Below are positions 1-9,400 of a DNA stretch of 64,000 bases, one piece after another. Both the position numbers and the translations under genes were made by a program. The notes beneath the pieces were generated by a model. The model saw only the letters and a program-made list of their open reading frames with translations. It was not told the origin of the DNA and ran no database searches. Source of the DNA: Tsukamurella sp. M9C (GTDB lineage Bacteria; Actinomycetota; Actinomycetes; Mycobacteriales; Mycobacteriaceae); the NCBI RefSeq assembly GCF_020169415.1, contig NZ_JAIULG010000003.1:144576-208575 (forward strand). Reading direction: 5' to 3'. Numbering within the stretch: the first letter of the stretch is position 1; each line of letters opens with the position of its first letter.

Positions 1-708
1 CCGAAATCGATCTCCGAGACCACCTCCGCCGCGACCCGCCTGGTCGACTCCGTCACCGAGGGCGGCGCCTCCGCCGACCTCGGCAGGCTCCTCACGCGCC
101 TCGACACCGAGGTCGGCCCGTCGGTGCCGCCGCAGGCCGCGCGCTCGCTGACGAACCTCTCCACCGTGCTCAGTGATCCGGCCGGCTTCCTCGGCGACGT
201 GACCACCGTGGTGAGCAACGTCCGTCCGCTGATGCAGAGCATGGATCAGCAGTGGGGCGAGCTGCTGCTCACCCTGCAGCACGTGGGGAACGTCCTCGAC
301 CAGTACGGCAAGATCACCTTCCCGGCGGTGTCCGAGATCTTCCAGACGCTGCCCGTGTTCTTCCTCGTCGGCGACGACATGATGCGCCGCTACGGCCACA
401 TCCTGCGGCCCGGCGGCACGATGGCGGCGGACGCGGTCAAGCTGGCCGCGACCGGCGTGCGGTCCAACGAGGCGCTCGCGCGCATGCTGCCGGTGTTCGG
501 CTCGCAGATTGCGCCGTACCTCCCCCGGGGCGACGAGGCACCCACCGCCGTCGCGGGCGTGCCCGTCACCACCGTCGCCACCCGCGATCCGAACGCCCTG
601 TGCGCGCAGATCAACGCGCAGGCGCCGGGCGCCTGCACCGTGGTCGCGGGCAAGGCCCAGACCGCCACCGTCGACCTCGCGCAACTGCCCTTCCAGGGAG
701 GCCGCTGA
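1..708 (+). CDS. mceD: Mce family protein, MceD position (5' end cut off by window)
   Basis: Frame 1 is open from the first base to a TGA at 706-708, so 235 codons of the C-terminal part are visible. The residues have the helical, Asp/Leu-rich character of the post-MCE-domain tail of mycobacterial Mce proteins, and the end has two cysteines (ALCAQINAQAPGAC). It is assigned as the D subunit because the next gene is the lipoprotein subunit (E) and then F, the fixed order of actinobacterial mce operons. The stop overlaps the next ATG (TGATG), implying translational coupling. The steroid context suggests Mce4, the cholesterol importer; that is inference. Confidence 0.75.
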   Translation, partial: PKSISETTSAATRLVDSVTEGGASADLGRLLTRLDTEVGPSVPPQAARSLTNLSTVLSDPAGFLGDVTTVVSNVRPLMQSMDQQWGELLLTLQHVGNVLDQYGKITFPAVSEIFQTLPVFFLVGDDMMRRYGHILRPGGTMAADAVKLAATGVRSNEALARMLPVFGSQIAPYLPRGDEAPTAVAGVPVTTVATRDPNALCAQINAQAPGACTVVAGKAQTATVDLAQLPFQGGR

Positions 709-1733
709 TGACCCGCACCCGCAGCGCCGTGCGCTGGCTCCCCCGCCGCGTATCCACCGCGATCGTGATCGGCGCGGCCGTCGTCCTCGCCGGCTGCGGT
801 GTGAGCCCCGCCAACATGGACATGCGCAACCCGCTCGGCGACGGCGACCAGTACGACGTGCAGCTCCAGTTCGCCGACGTGCTGAACCTGCCCATCGGCG
901 CACGCATCTCGCTCGGCGGCCTGACCGTCGGCCGGGTGAAGGCCGTGGACCTCGGCGAGGACGCGGCGACGGTGACCGTCCGCGTCGACAAGACCGTCTC
1001 GCTGCCCTCGGACATCCACGCCTCCGTCCTGCAGGACACCCTCCTCGGCGAGGCCTACGTCCGGCTGGAGACGCCCGAGAAGTCCACCGGCACCGCGGCA
1101 CCGCTGCGCGCCGGTTCGGTGCTGCCGCTGAGCCAGACGAGCCCGCCCCGGTCGGTGGAGAGCACGCTCACCATCCTCGCCGACTACTTCGGCAGCGGCT
1201 CGGTGCAGGACGTCAGCAAGACGATCACGCGCCTGAACACCGCGCTGCCCAAGGACCGTCCGCAGTTCGACCTGCTCTCCGCGCAGCTGAACCGCGACAT
1301 CACCGGCATCGGGGCCGGTACCGCGGAGGTCAACCGCCTGCTCGACTCCGCGACCGAGATGGCCGACCGGATCGCCAAGCAGGAGAAGAACTTCAAGGAC
1401 ACGCTCTCGCCGTACCACCTCAAGTACTGGTCGAACCAGGGCAAGCTCATGTCGAACATCGGCGTGCTGCTGCCAGCCGTCGGAGGCATGCTGCAGCAGG
1501 GCTCCTGGCTGATCCCATTGATGAACTCGTCCTCCGACCTCTTCGAGCTGCTCACCGCCGATATGGTCTCGCTGGGCTCCGCCATCCACGGCGGCTCGAT
1601 CCTGGTGAACAAGAACCTCGCCCCCTTCCTGAAGAAGCCGGTGGTGAAGGTCGACTCGGTGACCAACACCGCCGGGCAGGACGTCTCCCCCGGCGCACTC
1701 AAGGTGCTGCGACTGATCGGACAGGCACGATGA
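708..1733 (+). CDS. mceE: Mce family lipoprotein, MceE
   Basis: 341 aa. Twin arginines and a hydrophobic stretch lead to a lipobox (VVLAGCGVS, Cys about residue 27), as expected for the lipoprotein E subunit of an Mce lipid-uptake complex. An MCE/MlaD-like beta domain follows (about residues 45-125: YDVQLQFADVLNLPIGARI ... GRVKAV), then a long helical tail. The start overlaps the mceD stop and the gene end overlaps mceF (ATGA). The likely role is as part of a hexameric cell-envelope tube carrying sterols to the permease. The steroid substrate is inferred from the neighbours. Confidence 0.85.
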   Translation: MTRTRSAVRWLPRRVSTAIVIGAAVVLAGCGVSPANMDMRNPLGDGDQYDVQLQFADVLNLPIGARISLGGLTVGRVKAVDLGEDAATVTVRVDKTVSLPSDIHASVLQDTLLGEAYVRLETPEKSTGTAAPLRAGSVLPLSQTSPPRSVESTLTILADYFGSGSVQDVSKTITRLNTALPKDRPQFDLLSAQLNRDITGIGAGTAEVNRLLDSATEMADRIAKQEKNFKDTLSPYHLKYWSNQGKLMSNIGVLLPAVGGMLQQGSWLIPLMNSSSDLFELLTADMVSLGSAIHGGSILVNKNLAPFLKKPVVKVDSVTNTAGQDVSPGALKVLRLIGQAR

Positions 1734-2806
1734 CCCGCTCCGGACTCGCCTCCACCCTCGGCCTCATCGCGCTGGTCGTGGTCTCCATGCTGCTCCTGGG
1801 CAACCAGGGCGTGCAATGGTTCTCGCCGTCGGACGAGCGGGTCGCGTACATCCGCCTCACCGATGCCAACGGCCTGCAGGAGGGCTCGCGCGTCCTCGAC
1901 CGCGGCGTCGAGGTCGGCAAGGTGCGCGGGCTCACCGTCGACGCCGACCGGGTCGAGGTCGAGGTCGGCTACGCCAAGGACACCCGGATCACCCAGGGCG
2001 CCAAGGTCCGCGTGCAGAACCTCTCGGGCCTCGGCGAGACCTACCTGACCATCGCCCAGGGCGACGGCGCCGCCGTCCCCGACGGCGCGCGCCTCGAGGG
2101 CGTCGTCGACACCGCCGACTCCACCGTCGGCGCGCTGTCGAGTTCCCTGTCCCGCCTGATGAAGCAGCTCGATCCCGCGACGGTGCAGCGCCTCCTCGCC
2201 CGCGCCGACGACGCGCTGCCGGACGGGGAGCGGACGGTGCCGACCATCGACGCCGGAGCGGTCCTCACCGCGACGTCGATCCTGCGCCAGCTGCCCGACA
2301 TCAGCGACCTGCTGCAGTCCTTCAACTCGATCACGCCGCGCGCCGGCGACGTCGGCGCGCTGCTGCTCAGCCTCGACCAGCCGCTGCGCACCTTCGGCAA
2401 GGGCTACGGCGAGATGGCGCCCTACTCCGTCTCGTACATCAGCAAGGGCGACTACCCGAACGTGATCAAGGACGGCATGCTGGAGCTGTTCAAGGTGATC
2501 CAGGGCTTCGAGGACGGTGCCGCGCCGAGCGTGCAGTACCTGTCCGAGCTGATGCTCCCGTCGGTCCGGGCGATCGCCGACCCGCTGTCCACCATCAACG
2601 GCGGCCAGTTGCTCGACACCGCGCTCGCGTCGGTCCGCGGCCGCTCCGGGGCCGTCACCCTGCGCCTGGCGCCGTCCGACACCCGCCCCGCGGGCCCGTC
2701 GTCGGCGAAGCCGTCCGCCAAGCCCTCCGGCGCTCCGTCGAGCTCGAAGCCCGCGGCTCCGTCCAGCAGCACCGCACCGTCCAGCACCCCCGCGCAGCCC
2801 CGCTGA
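1730..2806 (+). CDS. mceF: Mce family protein, MceF
   Basis: 358 aa. One N-terminal membrane segment (about residues 5-24) is followed by an MCE domain (YIRLTDANGLQEGSRVLDRG, about 41-120), a helical region and a low-complexity Ser/Pro/Ala/Lys tail (last 35 residues). Last gene of the mce operon; its ATG overlaps the mceE stop. It is shorter than the M. tuberculosis Mce4F I remember, mainly in the tail. It probably forms part of the sterol import complex together with YrbE permeases outside the window. Confidence 0.82.
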   Translation: MTRSGLASTLGLIALVVVSMLLLGNQGVQWFSPSDERVAYIRLTDANGLQEGSRVLDRGVEVGKVRGLTVDADRVEVEVGYAKDTRITQGAKVRVQNLSGLGETYLTIAQGDGAAVPDGARLEGVVDTADSTVGALSSSLSRLMKQLDPATVQRLLARADDALPDGERTVPTIDAGAVLTATSILRQLPDISDLLQSFNSITPRAGDVGALLLSLDQPLRTFGKGYGEMAPYSVSYISKGDYPNVIKDGMLELFKVIQGFEDGAAPSVQYLSELMLPSVRAIADPLSTINGGQLLDTALASVRGRSGAVTLRLAPSDTRPAGPSSAKPSAKPSGAPSSSKPAAPSSSTAPSSTPAQPR

Positions 2807-2825
2807 CGCGGGCCGAAGGAGAACC

Positions 2826-4916
2826 GTGGCCCTCGCGATCACCGATGTCCAGACCGCCCTCGCCGAGTCGATCCGCGACTGGGCCGAGCGCGCGCACCCC
2901 GTCGACGCGGTCCGTTCCGGCGACGCCGGCGCGGTCGAGAAGGCCTGGCGCGGACTGGCGGAGATCGGCGTCTTCGGCATCACGCTGAGCGAGGATCTCG
3001 GCGGATTCGGCGGCAGCCCGGACGACGCCGCGGCCGCCGTCGAGGCCGCGACCGCGGTCCTCGCCCCCGGCCCCGTGGCCGGCACCGTCGCCGTGGGCGT
3101 CCTCCTGGAGCGGTACCTGGGCGGGACGGACCGGCTCGCCGCGGTGCGCGCGGATCTCGCCGCCGGCGAGGCGCGGGCCGCGCTCGTCGTCGACGGTGAC
3201 GGCTCCCTCACCGCGGACGCCACCCCGCAGTCGCACCTGCTCGTCGAGTCCCCGTCGGGCGCCTGGCATCTACTCCCGCCGGGGCACCCCGGCGTGACGG
3301 TCGAGCCACTGCCCGGCCTGGACACCTCGCGGCCGCTCGCCCGGATCCACCTGGAGGCCCCCGACTTCGACGCGACCACCGAGATCCCCGGGCTGGCCGG
3401 CGACGACGCCCGCGCCGCGCTCGCGACCTTCGCCGCGGCCGAGGCCGCCGGCGTCGCCGCGTGGACCCTGCGCACCGCCGCCGAGTACTCGAAGGTGCGC
3501 GTGCAGTTCGGCAAGCCGATCGGCTCCTTCCAGGCGATCAAACAGATCGTCGCCGACATGCTGTGCCGCTCCGAGCAGTCCGCGGCGCTGGCCTGGGACG
3601 CGGCCCGGTCCGTCGGGGCCGGTCCCGAGCACCACCTGGCGGCCGCCGTCGCCGCCGCGGGCGCCCTCGACGCGGCGGTGGAGAACGCGAAGGACGCGAT
3701 CCAGGTGCTCGGCGGCATCGGCTTCACCTTCGAGCACGACGCGCACCTGTACCTGCGCCGCGCCACGGCGCTGCGACTGCTGCTCGGCGACACCTCCCGA
3801 TGGCGCACGCGCGCCGCGGAACTCGCGCTCGCCGGCGTGCGGCGCGGGCTGGACTACGAGGTGGAGGGCGACCACAGCGCCGCCGCGGCGGAGGGCGAGC
3901 AGATCGCCGCCATGACCGCCGACGAGCAGCGCCGCGCACTCGCGGACTCCGGTCTCCTGGTGCCGCACTGGGATCCGCCGTACGGGCGGGGCGCGGGCCC
4001 CGCGGAGCAGCTGGTGCTCGACAGCGCCCTGGAGGCGGCGGGGGTCGAGCGGCCGGCGCTGGTGATCGGCGCGTGGGCCGCCCCCACGATCCTTGAGCAC
4101 GGCACGCCTGAGCAGGCCGAACGGTTCGTGTGGCCCACCCTGCTCGGCGAGATCCGCTGGTGCCAGCTGTTCAGCGAGCCCGAGGCCGGTTCCGACCTCG
4201 CCTCGCTGCGCACGAAGGCGACGCGCGTCGAGGGCGGGTGGTCGCTCACCGGCCAGAAGGTGTGGACCTCGCTCGCGCACGAGGCCGACTGGGCCATCTG
4301 CCTGGCGCGCACCGATCCGGACGCCCCGAAGCACAAGGGCATCACCTACTTCCTCGTCGACATGCTCTCCGACGGGATCGACGTCCGCCCGCTCCGCGAG
4401 ATCACCGGCGACGTGCGGTTCAACGAGGTCTTCCTCGAGGACGTCTTCGTGCCCGACGACTGCGTCGTGGGCGCGGTGAACGGCGGCTGGCGGCTGGCCC
4501 GCACCACCCTCGCCAACGAACGGGTCGCGATGAGCGGCTCCGGCCTCGGCGCGCGCCTCGAGTCCCTCCTCGCCGACCCCGGCCCGGAGCCCGACCTGGC
4601 GGCGCTCGGCGGCCTCGTCGCCGAGGCGGCGTCCTGCACCCTCCTCGACCTGCGCGCCGTCATCGCGAGCGTCGGTGGCCAGGACCCGGGCGCGGCGTCC
4701 AGCGTGCGCAAGCTGGTCGGCGTGCAGCACCGGCAGGCGGTCGCGGAGGCCTGCCTGCGGCGCCTCGGGCCCGACGGTGCCATCGCCGGCCCCGAGGACC
4801 CGGCCGACGCGCGGTACGAGTTCCTCCTGACCCGGTGCCTGTCCATCGCGGGCGGGACGTCGCAGATCCTCCGGAACGTCGCGGCGGAGCAACTCCTCGG
4901 GCTCCCCCGCTCCTGA
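2826..4916 (+). CDS. fadE34: Two-domain fused acyl-CoA dehydrogenase, FadE34 type
   Basis: 696 aa, about twice the usual acyl-CoA dehydrogenase length. The N-terminal half (to about 350) has the helical-domain signatures YSKVRVQFGKPIGSFQAIKQ and GGIGFTFEHDAHLYLRR. The C-terminal half (about 360-696) has FSEPEAGSDLASLRTKA and ends SIAGGTSQILRNVAAEQLLG. This fuses what are normally alpha and beta subunits of steroid acyl-CoA dehydrogenases, as in FadE34 (ChsE3), which oxidises the five-carbon cholesterol side-chain CoA ester. GTG start with AAGGAG seven bases upstream, 19 bases after mceF, so probably cotranscribed with it. Confidence 0.8.
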   Translation: MALAITDVQTALAESIRDWAERAHPVDAVRSGDAGAVEKAWRGLAEIGVFGITLSEDLGGFGGSPDDAAAAVEAATAVLAPGPVAGTVAVGVLLERYLGGTDRLAAVRADLAAGEARAALVVDGDGSLTADATPQSHLLVESPSGAWHLLPPGHPGVTVEPLPGLDTSRPLARIHLEAPDFDATTEIPGLAGDDARAALATFAAAEAAGVAAWTLRTAAEYSKVRVQFGKPIGSFQAIKQIVADMLCRSEQSAALAWDAARSVGAGPEHHLAAAVAAAGALDAAVENAKDAIQVLGGIGFTFEHDAHLYLRRATALRLLLGDTSRWRTRAAELALAGVRRGLDYEVEGDHSAAAAEGEQIAAMTADEQRRALADSGLLVPHWDPPYGRGAGPAEQLVLDSALEAAGVERPALVIGAWAAPTILEHGTPEQAERFVWPTLLGEIRWCQLFSEPEAGSDLASLRTKATRVEGGWSLTGQKVWTSLAHEADWAICLARTDPDAPKHKGITYFLVDMLSDGIDVRPLREITGDVRFNEVFLEDVFVPDDCVVGAVNGGWRLARTTLANERVAMSGSGLGARLESLLADPGPEPDLAALGGLVAEAASCTLLDLRAVIASVGGQDPGAASSVRKLVGVQHRQAVAEACLRRLGPDGAIAGPEDPADARYEFLLTRCLSIAGGTSQILRNVAAEQLLGLPRS

Positions 4917-4936
4917 GTCGTTCCCTACCGCAGGAC

Positions 4937-4950
4937 TGAAACCTGTTCTA
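4937..4950 (+). promoter_or_regulatory. KstR-type operator before hsaE
   Basis: TGAAACCTGTTCTA matches the KstR consensus TAGAACnnGTTCTA except at positions 2 and 3. Its last two bases start the -10 element TAGTAT (4949-4954), which is followed by six bases and the hsaE ATG. A repressor bound here would cover the -10 of a leaderless promoter. Confidence 0.78.
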
Positions 4951-4960
4951 GTATTCGAGC

Positions 4961-5746
4961 ATGGACGATTCCGCTGTCTCCGCCGCCGCCGACGCGCTGC
5001 TCGGCGCGTACGCCGCATGCGCGCCGATCGACCCGATCATCGGCATGTTTCCCGACGCCACGATCACCGACGCCTACCGGATCCAGCAGGAGCAGGTGCG
5101 CCGCTGGGAGGCCTCGGGCGACGCCGTGAAGGGCCACAAGGTCGGGCTCGCCTCGCTCGCGATGCAGCGGCAGATGAACGTCTACGAGCCCGATTTCGGG
5201 CACCTCACCGCATCGATGTTCCACCTGGAGCAGATGCCGATCGACACCTCGTCGTGGATGCAGCCGCGGATCGAACCGGAGATCGCCTTCGTCCTCGGCC
5301 GCGAGCTCCGCGGCCCCGGCGTCACCGTGGCGGACGCGATCCGCGCCGTCGACTTCGTGGTCCCCGCCCTCGAGGTCGTCGACTCGCGGATCAAGGACTG
5401 GAACATCTCGATCGTCGACACGGTCGCCGACAACGCCTCGTCGGGCGGGGTCATCCTCGGCAGCCGGCCCACCCGCCTCGCCGACGTCGACCTGCGCACC
5501 GTCGGGTGCACCTTCCGGATCAGCGGCGAACAGGTGGGCACGGGCGCCGGCGGCGCCGTCCTCGGCTCGCCGATCAACGCGCTGGTCTGGCTCGCGAACA
5601 CCGTCGGCCCGCTCGGCACCACGCTCGAGCCCGGCCACGTCGTGCTGCCCGGCTCCATGACGCGCGCCGAACCGGTGCGCGCCGGAGACATCGTCGTCGC
5701 CGACATGGGCCCCCTGGGCTCCGTGACGGCCGTCCTCGCCCCCTGA
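4961..5746 (+). CDS. hsaE: 2-hydroxypenta-2,4-dienoate hydratase HsaE
   Basis: 261 aa, normal length for the family. It has the hydratase/decarboxylase fold signatures: GHKVGLAS near residue 60, RIEPEIAFVLGREL near 100 (metal-binding Glu residues), VDSRIKDW near 140 and a conserved GAGGAVLGSP near 195. In steroid catabolism HsaE hydrates 2-hydroxyhexa-2,4-dienoate, released by HsaD, to 4-hydroxy-2-oxohexanoate. The ATG lies six bases after TAGTAT, so the mRNA is probably leaderless. The KstR box overlaps the promoter. hsaF and hsaG, which finish the pathway, lie just downstream on the other strand. Confidence 0.9.
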   Translation: MDDSAVSAAADALLGAYAACAPIDPIIGMFPDATITDAYRIQQEQVRRWEASGDAVKGHKVGLASLAMQRQMNVYEPDFGHLTASMFHLEQMPIDTSSWMQPRIEPEIAFVLGRELRGPGVTVADAIRAVDFVVPALEVVDSRIKDWNISIVDTVADNASSGGVILGSRPTRLADVDLRTVGCTFRISGEQVGTGAGGAVLGSPINALVWLANTVGPLGTTLEPGHVVLPGSMTRAEPVRAGDIVVADMGPLGSVTAVLAP

Positions 5747-5768
5747 CCGACCCCGAACGGAGAACACC

Positions 5769-5957
5769 ATGAAGATCATCATCGGCGACGCCTGCACCGG
5801 TTTCGGTGTCTGCGAGGGCATCCGCCCCGACGTCTTCGAGGTCAACGACGAGGGCTTCGCCGAGGCCACCGACGAGGGCCTCACCGACGCCGACCGCGAG
5901 GACATCGAATACGCGGCCTCCCAGTGCCCCACCCAGGCCATCCGCATCGAGAACTGA
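5769..5957 (+). CDS. Small ferredoxin (3Fe-4S or 4Fe-4S type)
   Basis: 62 aa, highly acidic. Cysteines in a CTGFGVC motif (about residues 11-17) plus a distal CPTQAI motif near residue 53 give the C-x5-C ... CP pattern of actinobacterial ferredoxins that serve P450s and Rieske oxygenases. RBS GGAGA precedes the ATG, 22 bases after hsaE. It is similar in size and spacing of cysteines to FdxD of the mycobacterial steroid cluster. A redox partner for CYP125, the CYP130-like P450 or KshA is plausible; the partner cannot be told from sequence. Confidence 0.85.
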   Translation: MKIIIGDACTGFGVCEGIRPDVFEVNDEGFAEATDEGLTDADREDIEYAASQCPTQAIRIEN

Positions 5958-5967
5958 CCCCACCCCC

Positions 5968-6030
5968 GACTTAACAGCGTTAGCCCATACCGTCACCTGC
6001 GGGTTCGGTATGGGCTAACGCTGTTAAGTC
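5968..6030. repeat. Palindromic element, divergent copy (24-bp perfect arms)
   Basis: Arms 5968-5991 and 6007-6030 are exact reverse complements and enclose a 15-base spacer containing CACCTGCGGG (reverse complement CCCGCAGGTG). The arm starts TTAACAGCGTT, comparable with TTGAACRNYGTT of the copies at 10757, 31398 and 56619, and the spacer shares their CCGCAGGT core. It lies between the converging ferredoxin and hsaF genes and could act as a bidirectional terminator, but there is no T-tract. Confidence 0.8.
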
Positions 6031-6039
6031 AAGGGTAGT

Positions 6040-6072
6040 GGCCCGACGGTGCCGCGCGGGCACCGTCGGGCC
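6040..6072. terminator. Hairpin between ferredoxin and hsaF
   Basis: 14-bp perfect GC-rich stem (GGCCCGACGGTGCC and its complement) with a five-base loop, five bases past the hsaF stop on the minus strand and immediately after the palindromic element. No T-run follows, as is common for actinobacterial terminators. Confidence 0.6.
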
Positions 6073-6077
6073 GCCCG

Positions 6078-7127
6078 TCAGACCTTCTGGGCCGCGGACA
6101 TCTCCACGGCGATGGCGATGATCATGTCCTCCTGGCCGCCCACGTAGCCGCGGCGGCCGCACTCGTAGAGGATCTCGTACGCGGGCACGCCGTAGCGCTC
6201 CGCGGCCCGCTCCGCGTGCAGCAGGAAGCTGGAGTACACGCCCGCGGCGCCCTGGACGATCGAGCTGCGGTCCATCACCGGCAGGCGCGTGATGTACGGC
6301 TTCACCACCTCCTCCGCGGCGGCCATGAGCGCGTCCTTGTCGGTGCCGGTCCGCACGCCGAGCTTCTCGAAGGCGGCCGAAAGGACCTCGGTCGGCGAAT
6401 TGCCCGCGCCCGCACCGAGGGCGAGCAGGGAACCGTCGATCTGCTTCGCACCGGCGCGGTAGGCGAGCACCGAGTTGGCGACGCCGAAGCTCAGGTTCTG
6501 GTGGCCGTGGTAGCCCACCTGCGCGTCCTCGCCGAGCTCCGCCACGAGCGCGGCGACGCGATCGCCGGCGTCCTCCAGGATCAGTGCGCCGGCCGAGTCG
6601 ACGACGTAGACGCACTGGCAGCCCGCGTCGGCCATGATCCGCGCCTGCTTCGCCAGCGCCTCGGGCGTGGACATGTGCGAGAGCATGAGGAAGCCGACCG
6701 TCTCGAGACCGAGTTCCCGTGCGGCACCGAAGTGCTGGATCGAGACGTCCGCCTCGGTGCAGTGGGTCGCGATGCGCAGCGCGCCGGCGCCGAGATCCGC
6801 CGCGACGCGGATGTCCTCGACGGTGCCCAGGCCGGGGAGCATGAGCACGGCGATCTTCGCCTGCTGCGCCTCGTCGACCGCGGCGGCGATGAGCTTGCGC
6901 TCGTCGACCAGCGAGAAGCCGTAATTGAAGGTGCTGCCGCCGAGGCCGTCGCCGTGGGTCACCTCGATGAGCGAGACGCCCGCGTCGTCGAGGGCGCGCA
7001 CGGTGTCGCGCACGTTCTGCTCGGTGAACTGGTGGGCCATCGCGTGGCTGCCGTCGCGCAGCGACGTGTCGACGATGCGCACGTCCCGGTTCGGGTCGCT
7101 CCAGAGGTCGCCGTTGATGCCGGTCAT
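6078..7127 (-). CDS. hsaF: 4-hydroxy-2-oxohexanoate aldolase HsaF
   Basis: 349 aa. DRE-TIM aldolase with the N-terminal [14 protein letters not shown] signature (about residues 18-31), [16 protein letters not shown], and GYHGHQNLS (metal-binding His pair near 200). The C-terminal domain ([22 protein letters not shown]) forms the channel to the dehydrogenase. It cleaves 4-hydroxy-2-oxohexanoate to pyruvate and propanal. ATG with AGGAG eight bases upstream; it overlaps the hsaG stop by four bases (ATGA), fitting the known tight HsaF-HsaG complex. Confidence 0.92.
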   Translation of the reverse strand: MTGINGDLWSDPNRDVRIVDTSLRDGSHAMAHQFTEQNVRDTVRALDDAGVSLIEVTHGDGLGGSTFNYGFSLVDERKLIAAAVDEAQQAKIAVLMLPGLGTVEDIRVAADLGAGALRIATHCTEADVSIQHFGAARELGLETVGFLMLSHMSTPEALAKQARIMADAGCQCVYVVDSAGALILEDAGDRVAALVAELGEDAQVGYHGHQNLSFGVANSVLAYRAGAKQIDGSLLALGAGAGNSPTEVLSAAFEKLGVRTGTDKDALMAAAEEVVKPYITRLPVMDRSSIVQGAAGVYSSFLLHAERAAERYGVPAYEILYECGRRGYVGGQEDMIIAIAVEMSAAQKV

Positions 7128-8032
7128 GCGTTCACTCCTGCCAGGATGCGCTGCGCGAGCAGCTCGCCGGCGCGCGCGGCGGCGGCGGTCATGATGTCGA
7201 GGTTGCCCGCGTACGTGGGCAGGTAGTCGCCGTTGCCCGCGACCTCCAGGAAGACCGCGACGCGCGCCTTGCCCTCCCAGCCGGGCCGGGGCTCGTCGTA
7301 CTGCGGTGGGGCCTTGAGCGTGTAGCCCGGGACGTACGCCTGCACGTCGGCCACCATCTTCTCGATCGAGGCGGTGATCGCGTCGCGATCGGCGTCGGGG
7401 TCGATGGCGCAGAACACGGTGTCGCGCATGATCATCGGCGGCTCGACCGGGTTGATGATGATGATCGCCTTGCCCTTGGCGGCGCCGCCGACCTCTTCGA
7501 TCGCGCGGGCGGTGGTCTCCGTGAACTCGTCGATGTTGGCGCGCGTGCCGGGTCCGGCCGAGCGCGAGGACACCGACGCGACGATCTCCGCGTAGCTCAC
7601 GGGCGTCACGCGGCTGACCGCGTGCACGATCGGGATCGTCGCCTGTCCGCCGCAGGTGATCATGTTGACGTTGGGCGCGTCCAGCTGGGACTCCAGGTTC
7701 ACCACCGGACAGGCGAGCGGGCCGACGGCCGCGGGCGTCAGATCGACGGCGACGATGCCCGCCTCCGCGTACCGGGGGGCGTTGGCGCGGTGCGCCTTCG
7801 CCGACGTCGCTTCGAAGACCAACTGCGGCGGCTCCGGCCGCGCGAGCAGCCAGTCCACCCCCTCGGCCGAGGCCTCGAGCCCGAGCTCGGCGGCGCGCTT
7901 GAGGCCGTCCGATTCCGGGTCGACACCCACCATGTAGCGCACGTCCACGTGCTCGCTCCGTCGCAGTTTCGCCAGCAGGTCGGTGCCGATGTTGCCGGGC
8001 CCGACGATCGCCGCAATCACTTTCTCCGTCAT
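7124..8032 (-). CDS. hsaG: Acylating propanal/acetaldehyde dehydrogenase HsaG
   Basis: 302 aa. Rossmann [10 protein letters not shown] (about residues 11-20), catalytic-cysteine motif [13 protein letters not shown] near 125, and the downstream [13 protein letters not shown] typical of the BphJ/MhpF family. It converts the aldehyde received from HsaF to propionyl-CoA with NAD. First gene of a two-gene minus-strand operon with hsaF. No good KstR box is visible upstream; instead a perfect 17-base palindrome at 8076-8092 also occurs in the nearby iclR gene, suggesting IclR-type control. Confidence 0.92.
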   Translation of the reverse strand: MTEKVIAAIVGPGNIGTDLLAKLRRSEHVDVRYMVGVDPESDGLKRAAELGLEASAEGVDWLLARPEPPQLVFEATSAKAHRANAPRYAEAGIVAVDLTPAAVGPLACPVVNLESQLDAPNVNMITCGGQATIPIVHAVSRVTPVSYAEIVASVSSRSAGPGTRANIDEFTETTARAIEEVGGAAKGKAIIIINPVEPPMIMRDTVFCAIDPDADRDAITASIEKMVADVQAYVPGYTLKAPPQYDEPRPGWEGKARVAVFLEVAGNGDYLPTYAGNLDIMTAAAARAGELLAQRILAGVNA

Positions 8033-8075
8033 GCCGCCATCGTCGGCCGCGCGGCGTGGCCGCGTCCACGCCCGC

Positions 8076-8092
8076 GTTCCGCTCAGCGGAAC
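8076..8092. promoter_or_regulatory. Candidate IclR-family operator upstream of hsaG
   Basis: GTTCCGCTCAGCGGAAC is a perfect 17-base palindrome 44 bases upstream of the hsaG start. The same sequence, with one changed base, lies at 10015-10031 at the start of the iclR gene. The sharing is seen; the link to the regulator is inferred. Confidence 0.65.
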
Positions 8093-8182
8093 ACCAGCTC
8101 CGGACCTCAGCACCATTGACGAACTGCGTTCGAAGTCTTAGATTCGAGACGTTCTATCTTGTTTGTCTCACCAGGAGCATCC

Positions 8183-9400
8183 ATGCCCGCAGTCGCCTTC
8201 GCTCCCCGCTCCGCCGACACCTGGGCGGACCCGTTCGCCCTGTACCGCGACCTCCGCGCCACGGGCGCAGTGCACCGAGCCGAGCCGCTGGACGGCGAGG
8301 AGCTCGAGTACTACGTTGTGCCGCGCCACGCCGACGTGTGGCGCGCGCTGCGCGAGCCCGGCGACTTCTCGTCCGCGCAGGGGTTGACGCTGCACTACGG
8401 CGAGCTCGAGAAGATCGGCCTGCAGGAGAACCCGCCGATGGTGATGCAGGATCCGCCGGTGCACACCGCGTTCCGTCGCCTCGTCGCCCGCGGCTTCACG
8501 CCGAGGCAGGTCGCCGCGATCGAGCCCGACGTCCGCGCCTTCGTCGTGGAGCGGATCGAGCGCCTGCGCGGGCAGGGCGGCGGCGACATCGTGCACGAGT
8601 TGTTCAAGCCGCTGCCGTCCATGGTGGTCGCGCACTATCTGGGCGTTCCCGCCGCGGACCGCGGGCGGTTCGACGGCTGGACCGAGAGCATCGTGGCCGC
8701 GAACTCCGGCGGCGGAGACCTCTCCTCGGTGGTCGCCTCCGCGGCCGACGCGGTCGGCGAGCTCATGGCCTACTTCGCGGCGCTGATCGAGCGGCGGCGC
8801 ACCGATCCCGAGGACGACGTGGTCTCGCACCTGGTCGCGGCCGGCGTCGGCGCCGACGGTGACCCGGCGGGCGTGGTCTCGATCCTCGGGTTCACGTTCA
8901 CCATGGTCGCCGGCGGTAACGACACCACGACGGGTCTGCTCGGCGGCGCCGTCCAGCTCCTGCACCGGCACCCCGAGCAGCGACGTCTCCTCGCCGGCGA
9001 TCCGGGGCAGATCCCCGGCGCCGTCGAGGAGTTCCTCCGGCTCACCTCGCCGGTGCAGGGCCTAGGGCGCACCACCACCCGCCCGGTGGACGTCGACGGG
9101 ACCACGATCCCCGCCGACCGCCGCGTGCTCCTGCTCTACGGCTCGGCGAACCGCGACGAGCGGGTCTTCGGCGCGGACGCCGATGAGCTCGACGTCACGC
9201 GGAACCCGCGCAACATCCTCACCTTCGCGCAGGGGGCGCACCACTGCCTGGGCGCCGCGGCCGCACGCATGCAGTCGCGCGTCGCCCTCGAGGAACTCCT
9301 CGCCCGCATCCCGGAGTTCGCCGTCGATCTCGACGAGGTGCGCTGGGCGCCCGGCGCGTACGTGCGCCGCCCGACGACGGTGCCGATCTCCGTAGGATGA
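8183..9400 (+). CDS. Cytochrome P450, CYP130-like
   Basis: 405 aa. P450 landmarks: I-helix AGGNDTTTG (about 242-250), E-x-x-R in EEFLRLTSPVQGL (about 286), and heme loop FAQGAHHCLGAAAA with Cys355 as thiolate ligand. Segments such as PPMVMQDPPVHTAFRRLV, KPLPSMVVAHYLGVP and LLLYGSANRDERVFG match M. tuberculosis CYP130 (Rv1256c, 405 aa) as I recall it, as does the following TetR gene. ATG with AGGAG eight bases upstream was preferred over an upstream in-frame TTG at 8159. The substrate of CYP130 is unknown; proximity to hsa genes hints at a steroid or aromatic role but does not show one. Confidence 0.85.
   Translation: MPAVAFAPRSADTWADPFALYRDLRATGAVHRAEPLDGEELEYYVVPRHADVWRALREPGDFSSAQGLTLHYGELEKIGLQENPPMVMQDPPVHTAFRRLVARGFTPRQVAAIEPDVRAFVVERIERLRGQGGGDIVHELFKPLPSMVVAHYLGVPAADRGRFDGWTESIVAANSGGGDLSSVVASAADAVGELMAYFAALIERRRTDPEDDVVSHLVAAGVGADGDPAGVVSILGFTFTMVAGGNDTTTGLLGGAVQLLHRHPEQRRLLAGDPGQIPGAVEEFLRLTSPVQGLGRTTTRPVDVDGTTIPADRRVLLLYGSANRDERVFGADADELDVTRNPRNILTFAQGAHHCLGAAAARMQSRVALEELLARIPEFAVDLDEVRWAPGAYVRRPTTVPISVG

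Noticed and set aside
1184..5018. Long minus-strand open frames (874 and 582 codons) opposite mceE/F and fadE34
   Set aside because: They are Arg/Ala-rich or lack family motifs, and the plus strand carries clear Mce and FadE proteins; typical shadow frames of high-GC DNA.
8139..8157. TAGATTCGAGACGTTCTA before the P450 gene as a KstR box
   Set aside because: Half-sites have the wrong spacing for TAGAACnnGTTCTA and the AAC core is absent; only the right half resembles the motif.
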